Origin: Methylobacteriaceae bacterium
Lineage (GTDB): Bacteria > Pseudomonadota > Alphaproteobacteria > Rhizobiales > Beijerinckiaceae
Direction of reading: 5' to 3'
NCBI GenBank assembly: GCA_019233695.1
Contig: JAFAME010000220.1
Location: 1 to 37,051, forward strand
DNA length: 37,051 nucleotides
Shown here: positions 30,715 through 37,051 of the stretch, piece after piece
Numbering within the stretch: the stretch's first letter is position 1
Layout: each line of letters opens with the position of its first letter
Notes under the pieces: generated by a model
What the model was told of the DNA's origin: nothing
Database searches by the model: none
Seen by the model: the letters and a program-made list of their open reading frames with translations, nothing else
Position numbers and translations under genes: made by a program

Positions 30715-32361
30715 TCAGCCCATTGCGAGCTGAACGATCCGCACCAACACCAGTCCGCCGGCAACCACCAGATAGAGGCGCAGCGCCGCCATCCAGACCT
30801 TGGCGGGAAGCGAGAGTTTTGCCGGTGCAAGTTCGTTCAGCGGCGGCATCCGCCAGGTATGGCGCGCGGTCGCTGCAAGATCGTGGGCGTCCGGCATGCG
30901 GCGCGTGCTGCTGCGGCCGAGAGCCAGCGTCACGAGCGCGATGATCAAGGCGGCCGCCCCGCCGCCGCCAAGGATCGCCAGGATCACCGTCTCGCTCGCC
31001 GCATCGGGAAACAGCACCGATATCGTGAGAATGATCGACAGCAGCACGAGCGCAGCGATCACCCCGCCGGTGAAGTAGTTGAGCCAGCGCGGGTTCACCC
31101 AGGGGCCGAGGACCGCCTTGTCGTTGCACAACAAGAGCAGGAAGACTGTGGCGCTCGGCAGGAGGACGCCGGCAAGCGTCTGCACCGCGTTGGTCAGGAG
31201 GCCCAGGGGCGCGCCGGGGGTCAGGACGACCGCCGCCGCCACCGCGATCAGCAGGAAGTAGACGGCGTAAAAGCCTTTCGCGTCGCCGACCTTGCGGTGC
31301 AGGGAATGGCGCAACGACAGGACATCGCCGATGGCGTAAGCGGTCGAGAGCGAGACCGCCGATGCCCCGATCAGGGCCGCATCGATGAGGGCGATCGCAA
31401 ACATCACGCCCGCCGCCTTGCCCACGTAAGTCTCGAGGCCAGCCGCCACGGCGCCCGCGTCCGCGAAATTGCCGAATTCGGGCCTGCCCGCGAAGGTCGC
31501 CGCCGTGAACGCCATCATGGCGACGGCCCCCACGATGACCAGCGCAATGCCGATCCACAGATCGAGCCGCTCATATTTGATGAAGCGCGGCGTGATGCGC
31601 TTGTCGATGACATAGCTCTGCTGGAAGAAGAGCTGCCAGGGGGCGACCGTCGTCCCGACGATGGCGATGACAAGCAGCATCACATCGCTGAGCTTGCCGC
31701 CTGTCGGCAATTGGGGAACGACGAAATCGCGCGCCACCTCGGTGAGAGGCGGGTGGACCATCAGGTAGATTGGCACCAGCAACAGGCTGGCAAACACCAG
31801 CACCATCGAAAATCGCTCGAAGCGCCGGAAATTGCCCGTGCTGACGGCGGCGACAATGAGAATCGCGGAAACGATCACGCCGAGCGTCTTGGGCAGCCCG
31901 AGGTAGTCGAGCGCGAGCGCAATGCCGATGAACTCGGTGACAATGGTCAGGGCGTTGAGAAGAAACAGGTCGATGACGCTGAAGGCGCCCCAGAACTTGC
32001 CGAACCGCTCCAGGATGAGCCGGGCGTGGCCGACCCCCGAGACTGCGCCGAGCCGCAGCACCATCTCCTGGTTGACGTAGAGGACCGGGATCAGCAGGGC
32101 AAGTGTCCACAGCAGCGTCGTGCCGTAGTTCTGGCCGGCCTGAGTGTAGGTCCCGAAGGCCCCCGCGTCATTGTCGCCGACCATGACGATGAGCCCTGGC
32201 CCGATGATGGCAAGGAGCGTCTGGAGGCGATGCCTCCAGGAGGTGCGGGGCGCGATGTCGCCCTGACGGATGGTGCCGAAGGCGCCGTTGATGTCGCCGA
32301 TATGCGCATCGTCGAGAACGGCGCTCCATACCGGCGCTGAGAGGTTGGGCTTGAGGGTCAT
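30715..32361 (-). CDS. Nramp-related (SLC11-like) divalent metal transporter with altered metal site
   Basis: The 548-residue membrane protein has about eleven helices. The Nramp architecture is clear: GPGLIVMVGDNDAGAFGTYT (helix 1), NQEMVLRLGAVSGVGHARLI, and VGTTVAPWQLFFQQSY (helix 6). The usual site residues differ. Canonical DPGN aligns with D65-A66-G67-A68, losing the metal-binding Asn. Canonical MPHN aligns with A240-P241-W242-Q243, losing the Met and His. Nramps lacking the helix-6 Met are known from the Nramp-related magnesium transporter clade, so Mg2+ or another hard cation is more likely than Mn2+/Fe2+. A hairpin (CCTTC-GCCG-GAAGG) precedes the ribosome site AAAGGAG. Confidence 0.88.
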   Translation of the reverse strand: MTLKPNLSAPVWSAVLDDAHIGDINGAFGTIRQGDIAPRTSWRHRLQTLLAIIGPGLIVMVGDNDAGAFGTYTQAGQNYGTTLLWTLALLIPVLYVNQEMVLRLGAVSGVGHARLILERFGKFWGAFSVIDLFLLNALTIVTEFIGIALALDYLGLPKTLGVIVSAILIVAAVSTGNFRRFERFSMVLVFASLLLVPIYLMVHPPLTEVARDFVVPQLPTGGKLSDVMLLVIAIVGTTVAPWQLFFQQSYVIDKRITPRFIKYERLDLWIGIALVIVGAVAMMAFTAATFAGRPEFGNFADAGAVAAGLETYVGKAAGVMFAIALIDAALIGASAVSLSTAYAIGDVLSLRHSLHRKVGDAKGFYAVYFLLIAVAAAVVLTPGAPLGLLTNAVQTLAGVLLPSATVFLLLLCNDKAVLGPWVNPRWLNYFTGGVIAALVLLSIILTISVLFPDAASETVILAILGGGGAAALIIALVTLALGRSSTRRMPDAHDLAATARHTWRMPPLNELAPAKLSLPAKVWMAALRLYLVVAGGLVLVRIVQLAMG

Positions 32362-32861
32362 GGCTCATCTCCTTTGCCTTCCGGCGAAGGGAGAGCTCGT
32401 GCCATAGGCTGGCGCTCTGAACCCTGCGGCGGCTGGCGGCTAGTCGGGTGAGTGGATGATGTCTTTGGTGTTCGAACCGGAACCCGCCGGCGCGTCGATG
32501 ACGCGGCAGGCGGGGCACCTAGGGCCGTCGTTCAATTCGTCCTCCTCTGTTCAGGCTGCTCGCCGCACGACAAGGGCGGGCGCGCAAGGCAGCACAAGGC
32601 GCGCGACGGGCCAATGGGCGCGCGCGAAACCGCGCTCGCATTAGCGCAAGCGCGCGAGAGTCTGACTGCGGTTTGGAGCTGTTCAAGCATCGCTCACCTC
32701 AGGCCCGACTTTCGCGGACCCGGGTGAGCAGGGCGGTCGCCTAGCGACCGATACCTCTCACGCGGCAGGAACCGCGACTACCACACAATGTTTTCGGCAT
32801 CGCAAGTCCCGCTGGAGACCGGGAGGGAATGCCGGAGAGGGTACAGCCCATGTTGCTTTCA
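32362..32861. other. Gene-poor region upstream of both flanking operons
   Basis: Open frames here (for example 32452-32727 plus, 32741-32926 minus) have no recognisable motif and biased Arg/Cys/Ser composition. It separates divergent Nramp-related and sulfatase genes. The 32370-32400 hairpin belongs to the leader of the Nramp-related gene. Confidence 0.4.
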
Positions 32862-32939
32862 GGGGGTTGACAGGTGCCGCCCCGGCACGCCGACGCGGCA
32901 ATGCTGAGTTTGTGCTGATCGCACAAAGAGTCAACCCCT
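32862..32939 (+). other. Compact branched-hairpin element of unknown function
   Basis: An outer stem GGGGTTGAC (32863-32871) / GTCAACCCC (32930-32938), extended by one G.T wobble, encloses three hairpins. The first is GTGCCG-CCC-CGGCAC (32874-32888). The second is GCCG-ACG-CGGC (32889-32899). The third is TTTGTGC-TGATC-GCACAAA (32909-32927), a perfect 7-bp stem. All four stems are compatible with each other, as in a structured RNA (multi-branch loop) or a cruciform DNA site. It does not match any riboswitch family I can recall. The sulfatase ATG is about 95 bp downstream. Confidence 0.45.
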
Positions 32940-33034
32940 AATTTGTTGAAGCAAGCTCGATTTTTGGAAGTCGGGATTGGTCGGTTAAGGCTTAGCGCCT
33001 ACGATGCCTGCTCCCATTCCGAGCCTGCGACCAA

Positions 33035-34579
33035 ATGCCCGCCGAGAAACCCAACATCCTGCTCATCGTCGCCGACCAGCTGGCTGCACCCTTCCTGCCC
33101 TGCTACGGCCATCGCGTCGTCAAGGCGCCGCACATCGAACGCCTCGCGGCCGATGGCGTGATATTTGCCAACGCCTATACGAATTCGCCGCTCTGCGCCC
33201 CGGCGCGCGCCACCCTGATGACAGGCGGGCTGCCCTCGCGCACTGCCGTCTACGACAATGCCGCCGAGTTCCGCTCGTCGATCCCGACCTTCGCCCATTA
33301 TCTCAGGCTCGAAGGCTACCGCACGTGCCTCTCGGGCAAGATGCATTTCGTCGGGCCGGACCAACTGCACGGCTTCGAGGAGCGGCTGACGACTGACATC
33401 TATCCGGCCGATTTCGGCTGGACGCCGGACTGGAGCCGGCCCGGTGAGCGGATCGACTGGTGGTACCACAACATGACCTCGGTGAAGGAGGCGGGCGTCG
33501 CCGAGATCACCAACCAGCTTGAATATGACGACGAGGTCGCCTTCCTCGCCCGCCGGCGTCTCTATGATTTCGCGCGGGCCTCCGACACGCTGCCGTTCTG
33601 CCTGACGGTGTCCTTCACCCATCCGCACGATCCTTACATCGCACGGCCGAAGTACTGGAACCTCTACCGCGACGAGGATATCGATGCGCCCGCGACCGAT
33701 CCCGTCCCCTATGCGAACATGGACGCGCATGGCTGCCGGCTGCACGACATGTCGGCCATGTGCGAGCACGAGATTGCCGAGGCGGACGTGCTTGCCGCGC
33801 GGCACGGCTATTACGCCGCCATCTCCTACGTGGACGACCATATCGGCGCCTTGCTGGCAACCCTCGAGGCCTGCAATTTTGCCGAGAACACGAGCGTCAT
33901 CCTGACCTCCGACCACGGCGACTTCCTGGGCGAGCGCGGCCTCTGGTACAAGATGTCGTTTCGCGAGCATGCCGCGCGCGTGCCCCTGATCGTGCACGCC
34001 CGCGGGCGGTTCCGGCCCTCGCGAGTCGCCACGCCGGTCGCGATCGCAGACGTGTTGCCGACGCTTGTCGACCTCGCAAGGCCCGGCGCCTCTTCGGCGC
34101 TCGCCGCGCCGATCGACGGCCGCAGCCTGCTGCCGGCGCTTCAAGGCAGCAGCGCCGATCCGCAGGCCACGGTTCTGGGCGAATATCTCGCCGAAGGCGT
34201 CTGCGCCCCTATGGTCATGGTGCGACAAGGGCGCTGGAAGTTCATCGCCTGCGGCGATGATCCCGATCAGCTCTTCGACCTTGAAGCCGACCCGCACGAA
34301 AATCGCAACCTTGCCGCCGACCCGGCTTGGGCCGCGGAGGCTGCGAACTTGCGCGCGATCGTCGCGGCACGTTTCGATCGCGAGGCGATCCGGCGCGACG
34401 TGATGGCCAGCCAGAAGGCGCGGCTGTCGGTGTTCAAGGCGCTGACGAAGGGCAAGGTCTTTCCCTGGGACTACCAGCCGCTGCGCCTTGCCGCCGAGCA
34501 GTACACCCGCAATCATCGCGAGGTGACGGCGACGGATGTGATGTCGCGGTATCCGCCGATGAAGGCAGAGAGGCAGTAG
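33035..34579 (+). CDS. betC: Choline-sulfatase-type sulfatase
   Basis: The 514-residue type I sulfatase hydrolyses sulfate esters; the choline O-sulfate group (BetC) fits best. The sulfatase signature SPLCAPARATLMTG has C54, which the formylglycine-generating enzyme converts to the catalytic residue. Metal ligands are D14 (IVADQ) and the Asp-His in SDHGDFLGERG. The H-P-H-D motif (SFTHPHDPYIA) and the C-terminal KGKVFPWDYQPLRLAAEQYT are BetC-typical. No betaine-synthesis genes (betA, betB) or transporter are in the window. Its stop codon lies in the inverted repeat at 34572. Confidence 0.88.
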   Translation: MPAEKPNILLIVADQLAAPFLPCYGHRVVKAPHIERLAADGVIFANAYTNSPLCAPARATLMTGGLPSRTAVYDNAAEFRSSIPTFAHYLRLEGYRTCLSGKMHFVGPDQLHGFEERLTTDIYPADFGWTPDWSRPGERIDWWYHNMTSVKEAGVAEITNQLEYDDEVAFLARRRLYDFARASDTLPFCLTVSFTHPHDPYIARPKYWNLYRDEDIDAPATDPVPYANMDAHGCRLHDMSAMCEHEIAEADVLAARHGYYAAISYVDDHIGALLATLEACNFAENTSVILTSDHGDFLGERGLWYKMSFREHAARVPLIVHARGRFRPSRVATPVAIADVLPTLVDLARPGASSALAAPIDGRSLLPALQGSSADPQATVLGEYLAEGVCAPMVMVRQGRWKFIACGDDPDQLFDLEADPHENRNLAADPAWAAEAANLRAIVAARFDREAIRRDVMASQKARLSVFKALTKGKVFPWDYQPLRLAAEQYTRNHREVTATDVMSRYPPMKAERQ

Positions 34580-34677
34580 GCAGTGGGCGGGCGGTCGGCG
34601 GTCGGTTAGGGGCGATTGTCGCGATTGCCGATTGCGCAGTAGTAGGGGCGACTGCCGACTGCCGATTGCCTACTGCC
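34572..34677. repeat. Inverted repeat bridging two convergent genes
   Basis: GGCAGTAGGCA (34572-34582) and TGCCTACTGCC (34667-34677) are perfect 11-bp inverted arms. The intervening DNA is rich in GCCGAYTGCC-like units (ACTGCCGACTGCCGATTGCC near 34651-34670). The stop codon TAG of both betC and the minus-strand gene lies inside the arms, each reading CAG TAG. It may act as a two-way terminator. Confidence 0.7.
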
Positions 34678-35221
34678 CACCCCGCGGATCGAACCGACGC
34701 GGACCGCCGCGTCGCACCACGCCCCAGCAGGTCGGCAGGAACAGCGCCACGATCGCCAGCGGAGCGGCGCTGCCGACGGGCAAGGCGCCGCTGATCAGGG
34801 CGAGGGCGCTCGCGGCAAGCAGCAGCACGGCGGCGGCCGCCACCACCAGATAGCACCACCAGACGGCCCGCGACGGTCCGCCGATGAAATTGATCCCGGG
34901 ATTGGCTGCGGCGGCTCTCGCCACAAGGCTGCCGACGAACGCCTGGTAGGCGGCGGATCGGTCCTCGAACCTGCCGAGGCCGGCAAAGCTCGTCGAGCGC
35001 AGCGAGATCGTGCGGCCCCTCTGCGGGACGATGGAGCAGAAGCCCGCATTGTCCCTGGCGCTGACCGGAGCGGAGAAGACCCGGATGGTCATGATGTCGG
35101 AGAAGGCGATGCGCTGCCTTGCTTCGCCGCTGCCAACAACGATGGCGTCCGCTTCCAGCCGGGCGGCAAGCTCGCCCTTGTGGAACAGGGAGGGGCGGAA
35201 CGAATAGGCCATCTCCTGCAT
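34670..35221 (-). CDS. Uncharacterised protein with C-terminal membrane hairpin
   Basis: I choose the ATG at 35221 (MQEMAYSFRPSLFHKGELAA), which has GAGGAG upstream. A frame open to 35455 has no such support. The 183-residue protein has a cytoplasmic N-terminal domain with EADAIVVGSGEARQRIAFSD and IMTIRVFSAPVSARDNAGFC, a beta-rich outline like a PH-domain or bacterial PH-like module. It is followed by two membrane helices (residues ~122-147 and ~152-170). The end is RRGGPRRFDPRGGQ. I cannot name the family, and no partner gene is obvious. Confidence 0.6.
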   Translation of the reverse strand: MQEMAYSFRPSLFHKGELAARLEADAIVVGSGEARQRIAFSDIMTIRVFSAPVSARDNAGFCSIVPQRGRTISLRSTSFAGLGRFEDRSAAYQAFVGSLVARAAAANPGINFIGGPSRAVWWCYLVVAAAAVLLLAASALALISGALPVGSAAPLAIVALFLPTCWGVVRRGGPRRFDPRGGQ

Positions 35222-35457
35222 CGTGCATCTCCTCGCCGTTCGCGTGGTTCGGGGCCTCTCGGCTCCCCTGGCCGGGGTCCACACAGGAATTGAGGGATTT
35301 TTCCTGATCGGGGGATGCTCCGCAGGCGGGCCCCCGCGGCTGAGCGCTTCGGCGCGCCGACGCCAACCCCGTCGGGAGCATGGCCGACGGCAGCCTGGAA
35401 AATCGGCTCGCGCCGTTCCACATTGGTTTGGCGGTACATCAGAAGGCAACCTCATCC

Positions 35458-36360
35458 ATGTCCATTCGGCCGGTGCAGCGGATCGTCAAATCAAGCCCGA
35501 CCACGGAAGGCGCGGGCGTCAAGCTGCATCGCGCGTTCGGGTTCGGCGACACGGGCGAATTCGACCCGTTCCTGCTCTTCGACGATTTCCGCAACGACCG
35601 GCCGGACGACTACCGCGCCGGCTTTCCCTGGCATCCGCATCGCGGCATCGAGACGATCACCTATGTGCTCGCCGGCACGGTCGAGCACGGCGACAGCCTC
35701 GGCAACCGCGGCTCGCTCGGCGCGGGCGACGTGCAATGGATGACGGCCGGGCGCGGCATCATGCACCAGGAGATGCCGCAGGGCGATGACCGCGGCCGCA
35801 TGCACGGCTTCCAGCTGTGGGCGAACCTGCCGTCTTCGCTGAAGCTGACCGCGCCCCGCTACCAGGACATCCCGGCGCCCGAGATTCCCGATGTGGTCGA
35901 CGACGACGGCACGCGGGTGCGCGTCATCTGCGGCGATTTTTGGGGCAAGCGCGGGCCGGTCGACGGGATTGCCGCCGATCCGCGCTATCTCGACGTTTCG
36001 GTCCCGCCCGGCCGGCGCAAGACGCTGCGTGTCGAGACCGACCGCCACGCCTTTGCCTATGTCTTCGCCGGCTCGGGGTCGTTCCGCGATGCTTCGCAAC
36101 CGCTTGGCGTCCTGACCGAGAAGGCGGGCCCGGACGGCGAGGTGCTGGTCCGCGAGCGGACCGGCAACCGCTCGCTTGTCCTGTTCGACCGAGGCGACGA
36201 GGTGACGGTCGAGGCGGGGGAAGAGGGCATCCGCTTTCTGCTCGTCTCGGGTAAGCCGATCGAGGAGCCGGTCGCTTGGTACGGCCCGATCGTCATGAAC
36301 ACCAATGCCGAGCTCCGGCAGGCGATGGCCGAGCTGCGCGACGGGACGTTCATCCGATAG
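35458..36360 (+). CDS. Pirin family protein
   Basis: The 300-residue bicupin protein starts at the ATG at 35458 (MSIRPVQRIVKSSPTTEGAG). The metal-binding residues align with human pirin: H59 and H61 (FPWHPHRG), H103 and E105 (IMHQEMP). The N-terminal cupin includes FDPFLLFDDF. The C-terminal cupin has VIVMNTNAELRQAMAELRDG-type closing (IVMNTNAELRQAM). Pirins bind iron, and some bacterial members act as quercetin 2,3-dioxygenases, but the natural role is unclear. DUF2277 follows by 27 bp, so the two may be co-transcribed. Confidence 0.92.
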   Translation: MSIRPVQRIVKSSPTTEGAGVKLHRAFGFGDTGEFDPFLLFDDFRNDRPDDYRAGFPWHPHRGIETITYVLAGTVEHGDSLGNRGSLGAGDVQWMTAGRGIMHQEMPQGDDRGRMHGFQLWANLPSSLKLTAPRYQDIPAPEIPDVVDDDGTRVRVICGDFWGKRGPVDGIAADPRYLDVSVPPGRRKTLRVETDRHAFAYVFAGSGSFRDASQPLGVLTEKAGPDGEVLVRERTGNRSLVLFDRGDEVTVEAGEEGIRFLLVSGKPIEEPVAWYGPIVMNTNAELRQAMAELRDGTFIR

Positions 36361-36387
36361 ACGCGAGCCTCGCGACAGGAGGGATCG

Positions 36388-36654
36388 ATGTGCCGCAACA
36401 TCCGCACGCTGTTCAATTTCGACCCGCCGGTCACGGAAGAGGAGATCCGCGCCTCCGCGCTGCAGTTCGTGCGCAAGCTGAGCGGCTATACGAAGCCGTC
36501 GAAGGCCAACGAGGCGTCGTTCGAGCGCGCGATCGAGGAGGTTTCGGCGGCGGCGCGCCGGCTCCTCGATTCGCTGGAGACCGCCAGCCCGCCGCGCAAT
36601 CGCGAGGAAGAGGCGGCCAAGGCCCGCGCCAGGGCGGCCGAGCGCTACGCTTAG
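36388..36654 (+). CDS. DUF2277 family protein
   Basis: The 88-residue protein starts MCRNIRTLFNFDPPVTEEEI, the invariant DUF2277 beginning (MCRNI...LFNFxPPxT), and continues RASALQFVRKLSGYTKPSKA with a helical end. It has a good AGGAGGGA ribosome binding site. The function is unknown. The single Cys at residue 2 is conserved in the family. Confidence 0.92.
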   Translation: MCRNIRTLFNFDPPVTEEEIRASALQFVRKLSGYTKPSKANEASFERAIEEVSAAARRLLDSLETASPPRNREEEAAKARARAAERYA

Positions 36655-36663
36655 CTGAGTGCA

Positions 36664-36684
36664 CCCTGCTCAGCGAAAGCAGGG
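36664..36684 (+). terminator. Stem-loop after DUF2277
   Basis: CCCTGCT (36664-36670) pairs perfectly with AGCAGGG (36678-36684) over a seven-base loop. It is not followed by a T run. Confidence 0.4.
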
Positions 36685-36716
36685 CTGTCCGAGGAAAACG
36701 AGAATGACGGTTTCGC

Positions 36717-36890
36717 CGTCATGCCCGGCCTTGTGCAGCCTTGTGCCGGGCATCCGCGCCGCGCCGACGCGCCTGTGGACGACAGTTCGTTTCGTTGCAG
36801 CGGCGCCGCGTGGATGGCCGGGACAAGCCCGGCCATGACGAGAGAGGGCTGCATCGGCTGTGCGCCTCGCCAAACAGACGGCTCTCCACT
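36717..36890 (+). repeat. Dispersed palindromic repeat, family 2, copy 2
   Basis: It begins CGTCATGCCCGGCCTTGTGC, has GTGCCGGGCATCCGCGCCGC and GGACAAGCCCGGCCATGACG, and ends CAAACAGACGGCTCTCCACT. It aligns with copy 1 at 3674-3862 with small indels. It lies between DUF2277 and convergent lexA. Confidence 0.8.
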
Positions 36891-36929
36891 TGCCCGGACG
36901 CCCCAGGCGCGCGGGGGGGCGGCGTGCCC

Positions 36930-37051
36930 TCAATACCGCCGGATGAGACTCACGAGCCGGCCCTGGATGCGCACGCGGTCGGGCCCGAAAATGCGTGTCT
37001 CGTAGGCAGGATTTGCAGCCTCGAGCGCAATCGAGGCGCCGCGCCGCCGCA
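36930..37051 (-). CDS. lexA: LexA SOS repressor, C-terminal end (start outside window)
   Basis: Only the last 39 residues and the stop are in the window. They read [20 protein letters not shown], then [19 protein letters not shown]. This is the end of the S24 peptidase-like domain of alphaproteobacterial LexA, including the last beta strand and the GRLVxLIRRY terminus. The catalytic Ser and Lys lie just outside. LexA represses DNA-damage genes until RecA-stimulated self-cleavage. Its divergent promoter is also outside. Confidence 0.9.
   Translation of the reverse strand, partial: RRRGASIALEAANPAYETRIFGPDRVRIQGRLVSLIRRY

Noticed and set aside
30859-32340. 493-codon plus-strand frame opposite the Nramp-related gene
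   Set aside because: Extremely charged (Arg, Asp, Glu, His, Gln), as expected when a membrane-protein gene is read backwards.
32862-32939. Integron attC-like recombination site
   Set aside because: The outer arms are oriented GTTGAC...GTCAAC, opposite to the RYYYAAC...GTTRRRY order of attC, and no integrase or cassette array is seen.
32999-34516. 505-codon minus-strand frame opposite betC
   Set aside because: Shadow frame without motifs. The plus strand carries the sulfatase signature.

Overview
The window is GC-rich DNA from an alphaproteobacterium, most likely a member of the Hyphomicrobiales (Rhizobiales). Four observations support this. A dksA / fliO-like / cckA cluster is present. The DksA has the one-cysteine zinc-finger remnant seen in alphaproteobacteria. 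A LexA C-terminus of alphaproteobacterial type closes the window. Two families of dispersed palindromic intergenic repeats are of the kind common in this order. The genus cannot be read from the sequence. No rRNA, tRNA, CRISPR array or intact insertion sequence was seen.

Layout. Positions 1-2670 are an accessory edge. They hold the 3' end of an Rhs polymorphic-toxin gene with a candidate immunity gene, a short direct repeat, a decayed beta-helix gene fragment and about 800 bp without a convincing gene. Positions 2674-7474 carry a small ferredoxin-fold protein, an Arg/Trp-rich secreted protein, an autoregulated ArsR / SRPBCC / DUF899 operon, an alpha/beta hydrolase and dksA. Positions 7514-11268 hold the divergent fliO-like gene and cckA, the cell-cycle hybrid kinase. 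Next come a YfcE-type phosphodiesterase, a BenE-type transporter, and a tightly coupled otsB - GH15 - otsA trehalose operon (13306-17236). An azlCD amino-acid exporter pair, a secreted protein, an aminopeptidase P and prmA follow.

Positions 22251-23409 are a scrap island between prmA and uvrD/pcrA. It contains a frameshifted Uma2 fragment, a 61-residue four-cysteine protein, and a hicBA pair in which the toxin is frameshifted and the antitoxin is short. An apparently intact VapBC pair lies on the other side of uvrD/pcrA.

Positions 26679-32361 are rich in membrane and metal functions: DUF1345, a BTLCP cysteine protease, MgtC, a NiCoT-like exporter under a CsoR/RcnR-type repressor with a visible 34-bp operator, and a divergent Nramp-related transporter lacking the usual metal-binding residues. 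A 670-bp gene-poor gap then holds a compact multi-hairpin element about 95 bp before a choline-sulfatase gene. The window ends with a two-helix membrane protein, a pirin, a DUF2277 protein and the 3' end of lexA.

The most unusual items are the metal-sensor operon with its operator, the Nramp-related transporter with altered site residues, the branched-hairpin element at 32862-32939, the palindromic repeats (two near-identical inverted copies bracket the 27.6-30.6 kb segment), and the matched inverted repeat that supplies the stop codons of two convergent genes at 34572-34677.
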